From NCBI GenBank assembly GCA_946402905.1, contig CAMIYC010000007.1:33709-97708 (forward strand): DNA of 64,000 nt. The letters are read 5' to 3'. Under the pieces are notes generated by a model. The model searched no databases. It saw only the letters and a list, made by a program, of their open reading frames with translations, and was not told the origin of the DNA. Both the position numbers and the translations under genes were made by a program. The DNA comes from an uncultured Prevotellaceae bacterium. GTDB lineage: Bacteria; Bacteroidota; Bacteroidia; Bacteroidales; Bacteroidaceae. Below, in pieces: positions 34,963 through 44,717 of the stretch (position 1 is the first letter of the stretch; the number at the start of each line of letters is the position of its first letter).

Positions 34963-36933
34963 ATGTCAGAGATTTCATCCAACGAAAGCAACTATTCTGC
35001 GAAAAACATACAGGTTCTTGAGGGTCTTGAGGCCGTGCGCAAGCGCCCTGCTATGTATATTGGCGACATCAGCGAGAAAGGACTTCACCATCTGGTCAAC
35101 GAGACCGTAGACAACTCCATCGACGAGGCGATGGCTGGATATTGTACACATATTGAAGTCACCATCAACGAAGACAACTCCATCACCGTGCAGGACAATG
35201 GCCGAGGCATACCCGTCGACGAGCATAAGAAACTGCACAAGTCGGCCCTTGAGGTCGTGATGACCGTCTTGCACGCAGGAGGCAAATTCGACAAAGGCTC
35301 CTACAAGGTGAGCGGCGGTTTGCACGGTGTGGGTGTGAGCTGTGTCAACGCACTTTCGTCCCACATGAAATCACAGGTGTTTCGGGACGGCAAAATCTAC
35401 CAGCAAGAATATGAGAAGGGCAAAGCCCTCTATCCCGTGAAGGTGATCGGAGAGACCGACCAGCAAGGCACACGACAGCAGTTCTGGCCCGACCCCACCA
35501 TATTCACCACCACCGTCTATCAATACGACATCATCGCGCGCCGTATGCGAGAGCTGGCCTACCTCAACGCAGGCATCACCATCACCCTGAGAGACTTGCG
35601 CCCCGACGAAGAGGGCAAGACCCGCGAGGAGGTCTTCCACGCCAAGGAAGGCCTGAAAGAATTCGTACGCTTCATCGACCGGCATCGCACCCATCTCTTC
35701 GACGACGTCATTTATCTCAAGACCGAGAAGCAGAACATCCCCATCGAGGTGGCTGTGATGTACAACACCGACTATTCGGAGAACATCCACTCCTATGTCA
35801 ATAACATCAACACCATCGAGGGCGGCACACACCTGGTGGGATTCCGCATGGCCCTGACCCGCACCCTGAAGAAATACGCCGACAACGACCCCTCCATCTC
35901 CAAGCAGATCGAAAAGGCCAAGATAGAAATCACCGGCGAGGACTTCCGCGAAGGTCTCACGGCCGTCATCTCCATCAAGGTGGCAGAGCCACAGTTTGAG
36001 GGACAGACCAAGACCAAGCTGGGCAACAGCGAGGTGGCAGGCGCCGTGCAGCAAGCTGTGGGCGAGGCCCTCTCCATCTACCTCGAGGAGCACCCCAAGG
36101 AGGCCAAGCAGATCTGCGACAAAGTGGTGCTGGCCGCCACCGCCCGTATCGCCGCACGCAAAGCACGCGAGAGCGTACAGCGCAAGAGCGTGATGTCTGG
36201 CGGAGGTCTGCCGGGCAAGCTGGCCGACTGTTCCAACAAAGATCCTAAAGACTGTGAGATATTCCTCGTGGAGGGCGACTCGGCAGGCGGTTCTGCCAAG
36301 CAAGGACGCGACCGCCACTTCCAGGCCATCCTCCCGCTGAGAGGCAAGATCCTGAATGTGGAGAAAGTGCAGTGGCACCGCGTCTTCGAGGCGGAGTCGG
36401 TGATGAACATCATCCAGTCTATCGGCGTAAGATTCGGCGTCGACGGCGAGGGCGACCGTGAGGCTAATATCGACAAGCTGCGCTACGACAAGATCATCAT
36501 CATGACCGACGCCGACGTCGATGGCTCACACATCGACACCCTCATTATGACGCTCTTCTACCGCTTCATGCCGCAAGTGATACAGGGTGGCCACCTGTAT
36601 ATCGCCACCCCGCCACTCTACAAATGCACGTTCAAGAAGGTGTCGGAGTATTGCTATACCGAGCAGCAGAGACAGGCTTTCATCGACAAGTACGTAGCTG
36701 GCGACGAAAACAGCAGTGCCCTTCACACACAGCGCTACAAAGGTCTGGGTGAGATGAACCCCGAGCAGCTCTGGGAGACCACCATGAATCCGGAAAACCG
36801 TCTGCTCAAGCAGGTGACCATCGAAAACGCTGCCGAGGCCGACGAAATCTTCTCCATGCTCATGGGCGACGACGTCGAGCCGCGACGCGAGTTTATCGAA
36901 GCCAACGCCACCTACGCCAACATCGACGCATAA
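34963..36933 (+). CDS. gyrB: DNA gyrase subunit B
   Basis: GyrB (656 residues from MSEISSNESN) is the ATPase subunit of gyrase. GHKL motifs: ETVDNSIDEAMAG, VQDNGRGIPVD and SGGLHGVGVSCVNALS; the TOPRIM domain has LVEGDSAGGSAKQGRDRHFQAILPLRGKILNVEK and DADVDGSHIDTLIMTLFYR; the C-terminus has QRYKGLGEMNPEQLWETTMNP. QGRDR and LPLRGKILNVEK favour GyrB over ParE. The start follows the promoter box; a frame open from 34936 is not used. A strong terminator follows. Confidence 0.94.
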   Translation: MSEISSNESNYSAKNIQVLEGLEAVRKRPAMYIGDISEKGLHHLVNETVDNSIDEAMAGYCTHIEVTINEDNSITVQDNGRGIPVDEHKKLHKSALEVVMTVLHAGGKFDKGSYKVSGGLHGVGVSCVNALSSHMKSQVFRDGKIYQQEYEKGKALYPVKVIGETDQQGTRQQFWPDPTIFTTTVYQYDIIARRMRELAYLNAGITITLRDLRPDEEGKTREEVFHAKEGLKEFVRFIDRHRTHLFDDVIYLKTEKQNIPIEVAVMYNTDYSENIHSYVNNINTIEGGTHLVGFRMALTRTLKKYADNDPSISKQIEKAKIEITGEDFREGLTAVISIKVAEPQFEGQTKTKLGNSEVAGAVQQAVGEALSIYLEEHPKEAKQICDKVVLAATARIAARKARESVQRKSVMSGGGLPGKLADCSNKDPKDCEIFLVEGDSAGGSAKQGRDRHFQAILPLRGKILNVEKVQWHRVFEAESVMNIIQSIGVRFGVDGEGDREANIDKLRYDKIIIMTDADVDGSHIDTLIMTLFYRFMPQVIQGGHLYIATPPLYKCTFKKVSEYCYTEQQRQAFIDKYVAGDENSSALHTQRYKGLGEMNPEQLWETTMNPENRLLKQVTIENAAEADEIFSMLMGDDVEPRREFIEANATYANIDA

Positions 36934-36947
36934 CACAGCATCATACC

Positions 36948-36976
36948 AGGCGGTTGAGAAGCTCAACCGCCTTTTT
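36948..36976 (+). terminator. Intrinsic terminator after gyrB
   Basis: AGGCGGTTGAG (36948-36958) pairs perfectly with CTCAACCGCCT (36962-36972) around AAG, followed by TTTT. The next gene starts only 18 bp beyond. Confidence 0.92.
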
Positions 36977-36994
36977 CAATTCACTGAATCAACC

Positions 36995-39820
36995 ATGAAG
37001 AAAAAACTGTCCATATTGTGCTTGCTCTTGTTTTTCACTACCCTCATCCAAGGGCAGGATACCGAGTCGCTGTTCAGGGCTTTTCAGCAAGCACCTCCAG
37101 CCAGGAAGACAGCCATCGCCAACCAACTGCTCAAACAACTGAAGGATGCCGATGAGGTCGACACACTCTATCACTTCAGTGCCAAATCCAGGCCGGCAGA
37201 GGTCGACTTCATCACCTATTCGTACATGGGCCAGTATTATTTGGGACACTCGCAATATGACAGCGCACACGTGGCCTGCGAGCGCGCCCTCGCTCGTCAC
37301 GACAAAAAGATCAGCGACGAGGAATACGCCAACTGCCTCAACACCATGAGCATCTCACTGCAGCGCTTAGGAAAGTTCTATCAGGCGCTCAAGGTGCAGG
37401 AGCAGTGTTATGAGCTGGACCTCAAAAGCGGCAACAAAGACTATATCAGCAACTCGCTCAACAATCTCGCCTGTCTCTATCTCGCCACCAAGCAATATGA
37501 GCAGGCGGAGGAATTCGTCCTGTCGAGCATCGCCATAGAAAAAGAGCTGGGACGCGACGGCAAACTGGCCGTCAGGTATGGTACGGCCTCTGAAATATAC
37601 CTGAAACTGGGCGACGCCCACAAGAGCCTGCAATACGCCCACGACGCCTATGCACTCGACCACGCCGCACACAGGGAGGGCAAGGCAGCCATACGGCTCT
37701 CTGAGATGGCCAGCGCACAGATCGAACTGGGACAGTGGGATAAAGCCCAGGAGTCACTGCGGGCTGCCATTCCTGTCCTTGAAAGGGATGGCAACCTCAA
37801 CTCCCTGTCAATCTGCTATCAACAGCTGGGATTGCTGAGCCTGAAACGGGGCGACAACGCCACGGCGGCAGAATCTTTCCAGAAGGCGCTCGACATCAGC
37901 AAGCAGACCGGCAACATCTACATCCAGAAAAATGCCCACCAGGGGCTGGCTCAGGCATTGAGAGACGCCGACATCGCCCAGGCTTACGACCACCTGCAGC
38001 AATACTCCGCACTCAGCGACTCGATGTATATGGAAGAGTCGGCACGGCTGCTACACCAGTTCCACTCCATGTTCCATACCCGTGAAGTGGATGAGAAAAA
38101 CAAGCAGCTGAGCACCGAAAATCAGATGCGCAAGCAACGCATGCGCTCCACCACCATTATTTTCATCCTCAGCGTGCTGCTCTTGCTGGCACTCCTTGGC
38201 GTATTGTATTCCATCCTACGCTCTAAGATCAAGGCCAATAGTCTGATGAAAAATCATGAACAAATGCGACTTGACTTTTTCACCAAGATCACTCATGAGA
38301 TCCGCACGCCACTGACCGTCATCATCGGCCAGAGCGACAACATCAGCGACGGAAGGGCTTCGTCTGAGGCCGAAATCAAAAGTGCTGCCTCCATCATCAA
38401 GCGCAACGGAATACAGATTCAAAAACTTGCCAATCAGCTACTTGAAATATCACGGCTGCGCTCGGGCAAAGACCGCCAGGAATGGCGGCGAGGCAACATC
38501 GTGGCCTATATCGAGATGATCGTCGAGAGTTTCAGCTCGCTGGCCATCCAGAAAGGCATCAACCTCAGCTATGTGCCGTCAGAAGAGAAGACCGACCTCG
38601 TGTTCGTACCCGACTTCATTAACAAAATATTATACAATCTGATCTCCAATTCGCTCAAGTTCACCAATACTGGTGGCAGCATCATGCTGATGTCCAGCCT
38701 CAGACCAGAAGGCTTCTACATCGGCATCTCCGACACCGGAGTAGGTATCGACGACAAAGACATGCCACACATCTTCGAAGAGTTCTACATCGGCAAATAC
38801 GACTCCTCGACCATACATGTAGGAGTAGGCCTCGCCCTGGTCAAGCAGATCGTAGACAGGCTGAATGGACAGATTGAAGTGAAAAGCACACTGGGCAAAG
38901 GCACCTCCTTTCACATCATGCTTCCACTTCCTACAGACAAAGAAGGCGTACTTCCTCTCCAACAGGTAGCGCAAACAACTCTAAAAGCCGTCTCTGACAC
39001 GGAGACAACCCCGACAGACGACGACGCAGGCAACCCCACAGGGCCGAAAATACTCGTAGTGGAAGACAATGCCGACGTGATGGAGTTTATCGGTTCGCTG
39101 CTCAAAGACAAATATACCATCCTCTACGCCAAAAACGGGCGCGATGCCCTGCAGGTAGCCAGCGACCAAGTGCCCGACCTGATCATCAGCGACTTGATGA
39201 TGCCAGAGTTTGACGGTTTCCAGCTCTGCCAGTCAGTACGGGCATCCACCCTCTTGTCGCACATCCCGTTTATCATCATCACGGCCAAAGCCGGCGAGGC
39301 CGACCGTCTCAGAGCCATCGAATGCGGCGCCGACGTCTATCTGACAAAACCATTCAACACCAACGAGCTGATCGTTCGTGCCAACATGCTGATAGAGCAG
39401 CGCCAGCAGTTGAGAGAGCGTTTCTCGCAAGCCATCCTCAACAATCAGGAGACGGAGAGCGACAACCTGTCGGCAACAGACCGTGCCTTCCTTCAGAGAG
39501 TCGACGAGGCGGTGAGAGCACAGATGGGCATAGGCAAAGCGGATGTCGAGACCATGTCGTCCATCCTGTGCGTGAGCAGCAAGCAGCTGCTCCGGAAGAT
39601 TTATGCCATCACCGGCGAGACCACCGTAGCCTATATCCTGCACGTCAGACTCAGCGAAGCACGCAAGATGCTCCTGGAGCACAAAGACTGGACCGTGGCC
39701 GAAGTGGCCACAAAATGTGGGTTTGACGACAGTGCTTATTTCACCAAGGCGTTCAAGCAACAATACAAGATGCCGCCGTCACAATTGCGCAAGCAAGCGT
39801 CTGAAAATATGGAAAAATAG
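36995..39820 (+). CDS. Hybrid two-component regulator: TPR sensor, histidine kinase, receiver, AraC DNA-binding domain
   Basis: A 941-residue one-protein signalling system. Order: signal peptide (1-20), extracytoplasmic TPR repeats (about 70-345), membrane helix (about 386-408), HisKA with phosphorylated H434 (THEIRTPL), HATPase (NLISNSLKFTNTGG, DTGVGID, GVGLALVKQIV), receiver from about 685 with D733 (ISDLMMPEFDGF), and AraC-type HTH (about 845-935, WTVAEVATKCGFDDSAYFTKAFKQQYKMPPSQLR). Bacteroidetes hybrid systems usually control glycan-use loci but carry beta-propeller sensors; this one senses through TPRs. The start is 18 bp after the gyrB terminator, leaving no room for its own promoter between them. 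A GH95 gene 1.5 kb away is a possible target. Confidence 0.93.
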   Translation: MKKKLSILCLLLFFTTLIQGQDTESLFRAFQQAPPARKTAIANQLLKQLKDADEVDTLYHFSAKSRPAEVDFITYSYMGQYYLGHSQYDSAHVACERALARHDKKISDEEYANCLNTMSISLQRLGKFYQALKVQEQCYELDLKSGNKDYISNSLNNLACLYLATKQYEQAEEFVLSSIAIEKELGRDGKLAVRYGTASEIYLKLGDAHKSLQYAHDAYALDHAAHREGKAAIRLSEMASAQIELGQWDKAQESLRAAIPVLERDGNLNSLSICYQQLGLLSLKRGDNATAAESFQKALDISKQTGNIYIQKNAHQGLAQALRDADIAQAYDHLQQYSALSDSMYMEESARLLHQFHSMFHTREVDEKNKQLSTENQMRKQRMRSTTIIFILSVLLLLALLGVLYSILRSKIKANSLMKNHEQMRLDFFTKITHEIRTPLTVIIGQSDNISDGRASSEAEIKSAASIIKRNGIQIQKLANQLLEISRLRSGKDRQEWRRGNIVAYIEMIVESFSSLAIQKGINLSYVPSEEKTDLVFVPDFINKILYNLISNSLKFTNTGGSIMLMSSLRPEGFYIGISDTGVGIDDKDMPHIFEEFYIGKYDSSTIHVGVGLALVKQIVDRLNGQIEVKSTLGKGTSFHIMLPLPTDKEGVLPLQQVAQTTLKAVSDTETTPTDDDAGNPTGPKILVVEDNADVMEFIGSLLKDKYTILYAKNGRDALQVASDQVPDLIISDLMMPEFDGFQLCQSVRASTLLSHIPFIIITAKAGEADRLRAIECGADVYLTKPFNTNELIVRANMLIEQRQQLRERFSQAILNNQETESDNLSATDRAFLQRVDEAVRAQMGIGKADVETMSSILCVSSKQLLRKIYAITGETTVAYILHVRLSEARKMLLEHKDWTVAEVATKCGFDDSAYFTKAFKQQYKMPPSQLRKQASENMEK

Positions 39821-39827
39821 TCAGAAT

Positions 39828-39865
39828 GTCTGAAAAAAACAAGTTTTTGTCTGAAAAAAACAAGT
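39828..39865. repeat. 17-bp direct repeat after the hybrid regulator
   Basis: GTCTGAAAAAAACAAGT occurs at 39828-39844 and again at 39849-39865, separated by four Ts, just upstream of the TACTTTTG box at 39885. Confidence 0.85.
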
Positions 39866-39884
39866 CATTTTTTCCTTTTTCTCA

Positions 39885-40049
39885 TACTTTTGCAGTGTCA
39901 TACCTGAGGGTTTAACAGACGCTTGACAGGTGTGCAATAGTACTTGCTGGAACATCTATATAAGTAATTCTTTCTTAGGTTACTAAGATTTTTGTATTAA
40001 GCGTAAAGTTTTGTTATCTTCGAGCACAGTTGCCGTGAGGCAGCTGTGC
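39885..40049 (+). ncRNA. Possible small RNA: promoter box and terminal hairpin without a gene
   Basis: In the 252-bp gap between two convergent genes, the -7 box TACTTTTG (39885-39892) points rightwards, but no open frame follows. About 130 bases on, GCACAGTTGCC (40024-40034) pairs with GGCAGCTGTGC (40039-40049) around GTGA, with one G-T pair. There is no clear T-run after it. A short non-coding transcript of about 150 bases is possible; an unused promoter remnant is the alternative. Confidence 0.3.
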
Positions 40050-40072
40050 CTTAATGTATGTGCCGGCATGAC

Positions 40073-41194
40073 TTATTCCAGGGTCTGTGCCACCTCTTCC
40101 AGCAGACTCATCACAGGCAGATGCTGTGGGCATGCCTCCTCACACTGACCACACTGCACACAGGCCGAGGCCTTCTCGCCACCGGGTCGCCAGCCATAGT
40201 CATTGCGTGCCGCCTTCAAGTCGCCATATCTCTTGTAAACATTCATCACCGAGAAAATTTCCGGGATATGGATACCCATCGGACATCCCGGCGTACAATA
40301 ATGACAGGAGGTGCATGGGATGCCACCGCTTCGGCGGATGGCCTCGCGCGCTGCTGCCACCACGCCCTGCTCCTCCGGCGTCAGTGGCTGGAAATGACGC
40401 ATAAACGAAAGATTGTCCTCCATCTGGGCAAGGTCAGACATACCGCTCAACACCATCATCACATTGGGCAGAGAGGCGACGAAGCGTATCGCCCACGACG
40501 CAAATGAGGCATGGGGATTAGCATTGAGCATGAGGTCTTTCGCCTGCTGTGGAGGGTCGGCCAGCGTGCCGCCTTTCACGGGTTCCATCACCACGATGGG
40601 CTTCTGGTGGCGCGTGGCCACCTCATAGCATTCACGCGAGGCTATCAGTTGGTCATCCCAGTCGGAATAGTTGATCTGCAACTGCACAAACTCTACATCA
40701 GGATGCTCCGTCAGCAGCTCGTCCAGCAACTGAGGACTGTCGTGGAAGGAAAAGCCATAATGCCGTATCAGGCCATCGGCTTTCAGTGTCCTGACGTAGT
40801 CCCATAACCCATACTCTGTATATTTGGTCTTATTGCCCGCATCAAGGGCATGGAGCAGATAAAAGTCGAAATAGCCGGCACCGGTGCGCTCCAGGCTCAC
40901 ATTGATCTCATTTCTCGCCTCCTCCAGACTCTTGCATGCGAACTCAGCGGCATTGAGTTTGTCGGCCAGATAGTAACTCTCGCGGGGATAGCGGTCGCAG
41001 AGAGCGGCTTTGGTGGCAGCCTCTGAGCCTTCGTATACGAAAGCGGTGTCAAAATACCTGCCGCCTGCCGCCAGGAAGGCATCCACCATCTGCTTGGTCT
41101 GTTCCACGTCAATCATCTTGCCCCCTTCCATCTTGGGGAGGCGCATCAGGCCGAAGCCCAGTTTCATACAGTCGTCGATTAATTTGTTTTCCAT
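40073..41194 (-). CDS. Aldo/keto reductase with C-terminal 2x[4Fe-4S] ferredoxin domain
   Basis: A 373-residue oxidoreductase. The AKR barrel starts MKLGFGLMRLPK and carries GGRYFDTAFVYEGSE (catalytic Asp/Tyr), YYLADKLN (Lys) and YFDFYLLHALD (His). The C-terminal part has two cysteine clusters, CTSCHYCTPGCPMG and CVQCGQCEEACPQHLP, each fit for a [4Fe-4S] cluster, as in the YhaM/Fe-S AKR group of anaerobes. Substrate unknown. The start MENKLIDDCMKLG at 41194 follows a clear promoter; a longer frame to 41302 crosses it and is rejected. Confidence 0.92.
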   Translation of the reverse strand: MENKLIDDCMKLGFGLMRLPKMEGGKMIDVEQTKQMVDAFLAAGGRYFDTAFVYEGSEAATKAALCDRYPRESYYLADKLNAAEFACKSLEEARNEINVSLERTGAGYFDFYLLHALDAGNKTKYTEYGLWDYVRTLKADGLIRHYGFSFHDSPQLLDELLTEHPDVEFVQLQINYSDWDDQLIASRECYEVATRHQKPIVVMEPVKGGTLADPPQQAKDLMLNANPHASFASWAIRFVASLPNVMMVLSGMSDLAQMEDNLSFMRHFQPLTPEEQGVVAAAREAIRRSGGIPCTSCHYCTPGCPMGIHIPEIFSVMNVYKRYGDLKAARNDYGWRPGGEKASACVQCGQCEEACPQHLPVMSLLEEVAQTLE

Positions 41195-41217
41195 AAGAGT
41201 GATTTGTCGATTTGATG

Positions 41218-41248
41218 CAAAATTAACCATATTCCGGCGAAAAACAAA
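41218..41248 (-). promoter_or_regulatory. Bacteroidetes promoter for the aldo/keto reductase
   Basis: On the minus strand TTTG (41248-41245), 19-bp spacer, TAATTTTG (41225-41218): full consensus match, 23 bp before the start codon. Confidence 0.7.
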
Positions 41249-41329
41249 ACAAACGGCTGGCTTTGAAGAGAATAATGTGGCTAAAAACAAAAAAAAACGC
41301 AAAAAACACGTAATCAGAAATATTATTCA

Positions 41330-41337
41330 TAAATTTG
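41330..41337 (+). promoter_or_regulatory. Bacteroidetes -7 box for the GH95 gene
   Basis: TAAATTTG, 23 bp before the ATG at 41361; no good -33 element. Confidence 0.45.
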
Positions 41338-41360
41338 CAAGAAAATAAACCGGCTTACTC

Positions 41361-43772
41361 ATGAAAAGACTATTCATCACACAAATACTGTCTTTGCTCA
41401 TTTCCTCTCTCGTCTACGCACAACAACCTGCCATGCGTCTGTGGTACGACCGCCCGGCAGACTTCTTTGAAGAGACATTGCCCATCGGCAATGGAAAGAT
41501 AGGAGCTCTGATAGGAGGAGGTGTGAAAGACAACACCATCCATCTCAATGACATCACGCTCTGGACCGGGCACCCCGTCAACCACGACGAAGACCGGGGA
41601 GCCAGCATGTGGATACCGGAGATCAGGAAAGCACTCTTCCAGGAAGACTATGCCCTGGCCGACAGTCTGCAGCTACATGTACAGGGTCCTAACTCACAGT
41701 TTTACCAGCCACTCGGCACCCTGCACCTCATCGATGACAACGAGGGTGAATACACGGGATACCAACGGGAGCTGGACCTCGACCATGCCCTTTGCCACGA
41801 CCGCTATACCCTCAATGGCACGACCTATCAACGTGAATATTTCGCCAACCATCCCGACAAAGTGATCGCCATTCGTATCACCGCAGACCAGCCGGGAAAG
41901 ATCAACTGCCGGGTGTTACTCACCGCCCAAGTGCCTCATCAGGTGAAGGCAAGCAAGGGCGGACAACTCACCATGACCGGACATGCCGTGGGAGACCCCC
42001 AGGAGAGTATCCACTTCTGCGGCATACTGTCTGCCCAAAGCAGCGACGGAAAGATGAGCGCCGCTGACTCTACCCTTACGGTACGCGATGCCACCGACCT
42101 GACCCTCTATTTCGTCAACGAGACCAGTTTCAACGGAGCCGGCAAACATCCCGTCAGAGAAGCAGCCCCCTATATAGAGGAGGTGTCTAATGACGTATGG
42201 CATCTGGTCAACTACAGTTATGACCAACTGCGCGAACGACACATAGCCGACTACCGGCAATACTACGACCGGCTGAAACTCTGGCTGGGCGACAGTCCTG
42301 AGCAACAGCGCGCCGACCTCGCTATCCCTACCGACGTGCTGCTCAAGCGGTATACCGACGAGGGCGGACGGAGCAGACTGCTCGAGACGCTCTATTTCCA
42401 GTTTGGCCGATACCTGCTCATCGCATGCTCACGCACACCAGGCGTGCCGGCCAACCTGCAAGGGCTGTGGACACCACACCTCTACTCTCCCTGGCGCGGC
42501 AACTACACCGTGAACATCAACCTGGAGGAAAACTACTGGCCCGCCGAGGTGGCCAACCTCAGCGAGATGGCCATGCCCCTGTGGGGATTCATGCAGTCGC
42601 TTGCCGACAATGGCCGATACGTGGCACACAACTACTATGGCATCGACCGCGGCTGGTGCTCCAGCCACAACAGCGACATCTGGGCAATGGCCAATCCTGT
42701 GGGAGAGAAACGGGAGAGCCCCGAATGGAGCAACTGGAACCTGGGCGGCGCATGGCTCTCGCAAGCCCTCTGGGAGCACTACCAGTTTACACAAGACACC
42801 GCCTTCCTGCGAGACACCGCCTATCCTCTGCTTCAGGGTGCCGCTGACTTCTGCATGGACTGGCTGATAGACAACCCCAAGACCCCCGGCGAACTGATCA
42901 CCGCGCCCAGCACCTCGCCCGAGAATGAGTATAAGACTCCCGAGGGATACCATGGCACCACCTGCTATGGAGGCACTGCCGACCTGGCCATCATACGCGA
43001 ACTGCTGCAAAACACGCTCAGTGCACAGCAAGTGCTGCTCGCAGAAAAAAGCCATCGGCCGGCTGCCAGCATCGCCAGCAAGAAGGAGCGAAAGGCCATG
43101 GCCAAGGCCCTCCAACGGCTGCACCCCTACACAATCGGCCACGACGGCGACATCAACGAGTGGTATTACGACTGGGACGACTGGGATCCGCAGCACCGCC
43201 ACCAGTCGCACCTCATCGGACTCTACCCAGGACATCAGATCACTACCAGCGCGACGCCCACCCTGGCCAAGGCTGCACGCCGCAGCCTGGAAATCAAAGG
43301 CGACAAGACCACAGGATGGAGCACCGGATGGCGCATCAACCTGTGGGCGAGACTCCATGAAGCACAAGAAGCTTACAACATCTACAAGAAGCTGCTCACC
43401 TACGTGTCGCCCGACCAATACAAAGGTCCCGACCGCCGCCGCTCTGGAGGCACCTACCCCAACCTGTTCGACGCCCATCCACCCTTCCAGATCGACGGCA
43501 ACTTCGGAGGCACCGCCGGCGTGTGCGAGATGCTGGTGCAGAGCGACGGACAGACCATCCTCCTGCTCCCCGCACTGCCTTCTGCCTGGTCTTCAGGCAG
43601 CGTAAGCGGCATCTGTGCCCGGGGCGGTTACACACTCGACATGCAATGGCAGGCAGGCAAGGTCACCTCGCTGGTCATACATGCCAGGAAAGCCGGACGT
43701 GTGGATGTGGTCGTCAACGGCAAGACAGAAACGATAAAAATGCGTGAAGCAGAAACCAAGAAGATCTTATAA
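41361..43772 (+). CDS. Glycoside hydrolase family 95 (alpha-L-fucosidase or alpha-L-galactosidase type)
   Basis: An 803-residue exported enzyme: signal peptide (about 1-20, ending SSLVYA), then the GH95 N-terminal beta domain (LWYDRPADFFEETLPIGNGKIGALIGGG...LNDITLWTG) and the (alpha/alpha)6 barrel. Expected active-site residues are present: N385 and N387 in NINLEENYWP, E521 in SPENEY and D712 in QIDGNFGG. GH95 enzymes invert alpha-L-fucose or alpha-L-galactose linkages on host or plant glycans. No SusC/SusD pair is nearby, so this is not a full polysaccharide locus. The AraC gene 23 bp downstream is probably co-transcribed. Confidence 0.93.
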   Translation: MKRLFITQILSLLISSLVYAQQPAMRLWYDRPADFFEETLPIGNGKIGALIGGGVKDNTIHLNDITLWTGHPVNHDEDRGASMWIPEIRKALFQEDYALADSLQLHVQGPNSQFYQPLGTLHLIDDNEGEYTGYQRELDLDHALCHDRYTLNGTTYQREYFANHPDKVIAIRITADQPGKINCRVLLTAQVPHQVKASKGGQLTMTGHAVGDPQESIHFCGILSAQSSDGKMSAADSTLTVRDATDLTLYFVNETSFNGAGKHPVREAAPYIEEVSNDVWHLVNYSYDQLRERHIADYRQYYDRLKLWLGDSPEQQRADLAIPTDVLLKRYTDEGGRSRLLETLYFQFGRYLLIACSRTPGVPANLQGLWTPHLYSPWRGNYTVNINLEENYWPAEVANLSEMAMPLWGFMQSLADNGRYVAHNYYGIDRGWCSSHNSDIWAMANPVGEKRESPEWSNWNLGGAWLSQALWEHYQFTQDTAFLRDTAYPLLQGAADFCMDWLIDNPKTPGELITAPSTSPENEYKTPEGYHGTTCYGGTADLAIIRELLQNTLSAQQVLLAEKSHRPAASIASKKERKAMAKALQRLHPYTIGHDGDINEWYYDWDDWDPQHRHQSHLIGLYPGHQITTSATPTLAKAARRSLEIKGDKTTGWSTGWRINLWARLHEAQEAYNIYKKLLTYVSPDQYKGPDRRRSGGTYPNLFDAHPPFQIDGNFGGTAGVCEMLVQSDGQTILLLPALPSAWSSGSVSGICARGGYTLDMQWQAGKVTSLVIHARKAGRVDVVVNGKTETIKMREAETKKIL

Positions 43773-43795
43773 CACCGGCACCAAACGACAAAACT

Positions 43796-44659
43796 ATGAC
43801 TGACATCACCATTCCACATGCGAAAAAGACAATAGGCGACAACACCAGCATCGGCGACGACCTGGTGCTCTTCAGCAGTTTCGAGGAGGTCCCCCTTTCG
43901 TCGGAACCCAGAAAGATGAGCTGTTTCTTCGTGGCATTATGCCTTGGAGGCTCCGCCCAATACACGGTAGACACCAAAGAGCAACGAGTGCACCAGAACG
44001 ACGTGATCATCGTCAATGACGGGCAAGTCATCGGCGAGTATATGCTCAGCCCCGACTGCCATGGCGTCGTCATGATGGCTTCCAACAATTTTTTTGCAGA
44101 GGTCATCAAGGAAGTGCATGAGATGTCGCAACTGTTTCTCTTCGCCTATTCCAACCCCGTGTTCAACCTGACGGAAGAAAAGGTGAAAACTTTCATGGAG
44201 TATTTCAACTTGATCAAGGAAAAAGTCAACGAACACGGACACCACTTCCGCAACGAACTGGCCATGTCGCTGCTGAAAGCCATGCTCTACGACATCGCCA
44301 ACGAGATCTACCAACTGAAGAACAGCAACCCCAAGCGCACCCGTGCCGAAGCCATCTTCAACACCTTCATCAACCTGGTAAAGGACAACTTCCGCCATGA
44401 GCGCAGGGTGGGATGGTATGGCGAGCAAATGTGCATCACGCCCAAATACCTCTCAGAAAGCGTCAAGCAGGTGAGCAAGCGCACACCCAATGAGTGGATA
44501 GACTACTATGTGACCTTAGAGATACGTGTGCTGCTGAAAAACACCACCATGAGCATCAAAGAGATTGCCCAGACCCTCAGTTTTCCCAATCAGTCATTCT
44601 TGGGAAAATACTTCAAGGAACATGTAGGAATGTCGCCCACGGCGTATAGGAAGAGTTGA
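43796..44659 (+). CDS. AraC-family transcriptional regulator
   Basis: A 287-residue regulator with a cupin-like N-terminal sensor (FFVALCLGGSAQYTVDTKEQRVHQNDVIIVNDGQ) and a C-terminal AraC HTH pair (about 190-287): GEQMCITPKYLSESVKQVSKRTPNEWIDYYVTLEIRVLLKNTTMSIKEIAQTLSFPNQSFLGKYFKEHVGMSPTAYRKS. The second HTH ends in the standard GMSPTAYR. It follows the GH95 gene by 23 bp and may regulate it, but the target and ligand are not shown. No terminator is obvious downstream. Confidence 0.92.
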   Translation: MTDITIPHAKKTIGDNTSIGDDLVLFSSFEEVPLSSEPRKMSCFFVALCLGGSAQYTVDTKEQRVHQNDVIIVNDGQVIGEYMLSPDCHGVVMMASNNFFAEVIKEVHEMSQLFLFAYSNPVFNLTEEKVKTFMEYFNLIKEKVNEHGHHFRNELAMSLLKAMLYDIANEIYQLKNSNPKRTRAEAIFNTFINLVKDNFRHERRVGWYGEQMCITPKYLSESVKQVSKRTPNEWIDYYVTLEIRVLLKNTTMSIKEIAQTLSFPNQSFLGKYFKEHVGMSPTAYRKS

Positions 44660-44717
44660 GGAATACAGGAGCGAAGAAATTCGGACCATGACAAGGATGC
44701 GGAATGGAGAGGGGCCG

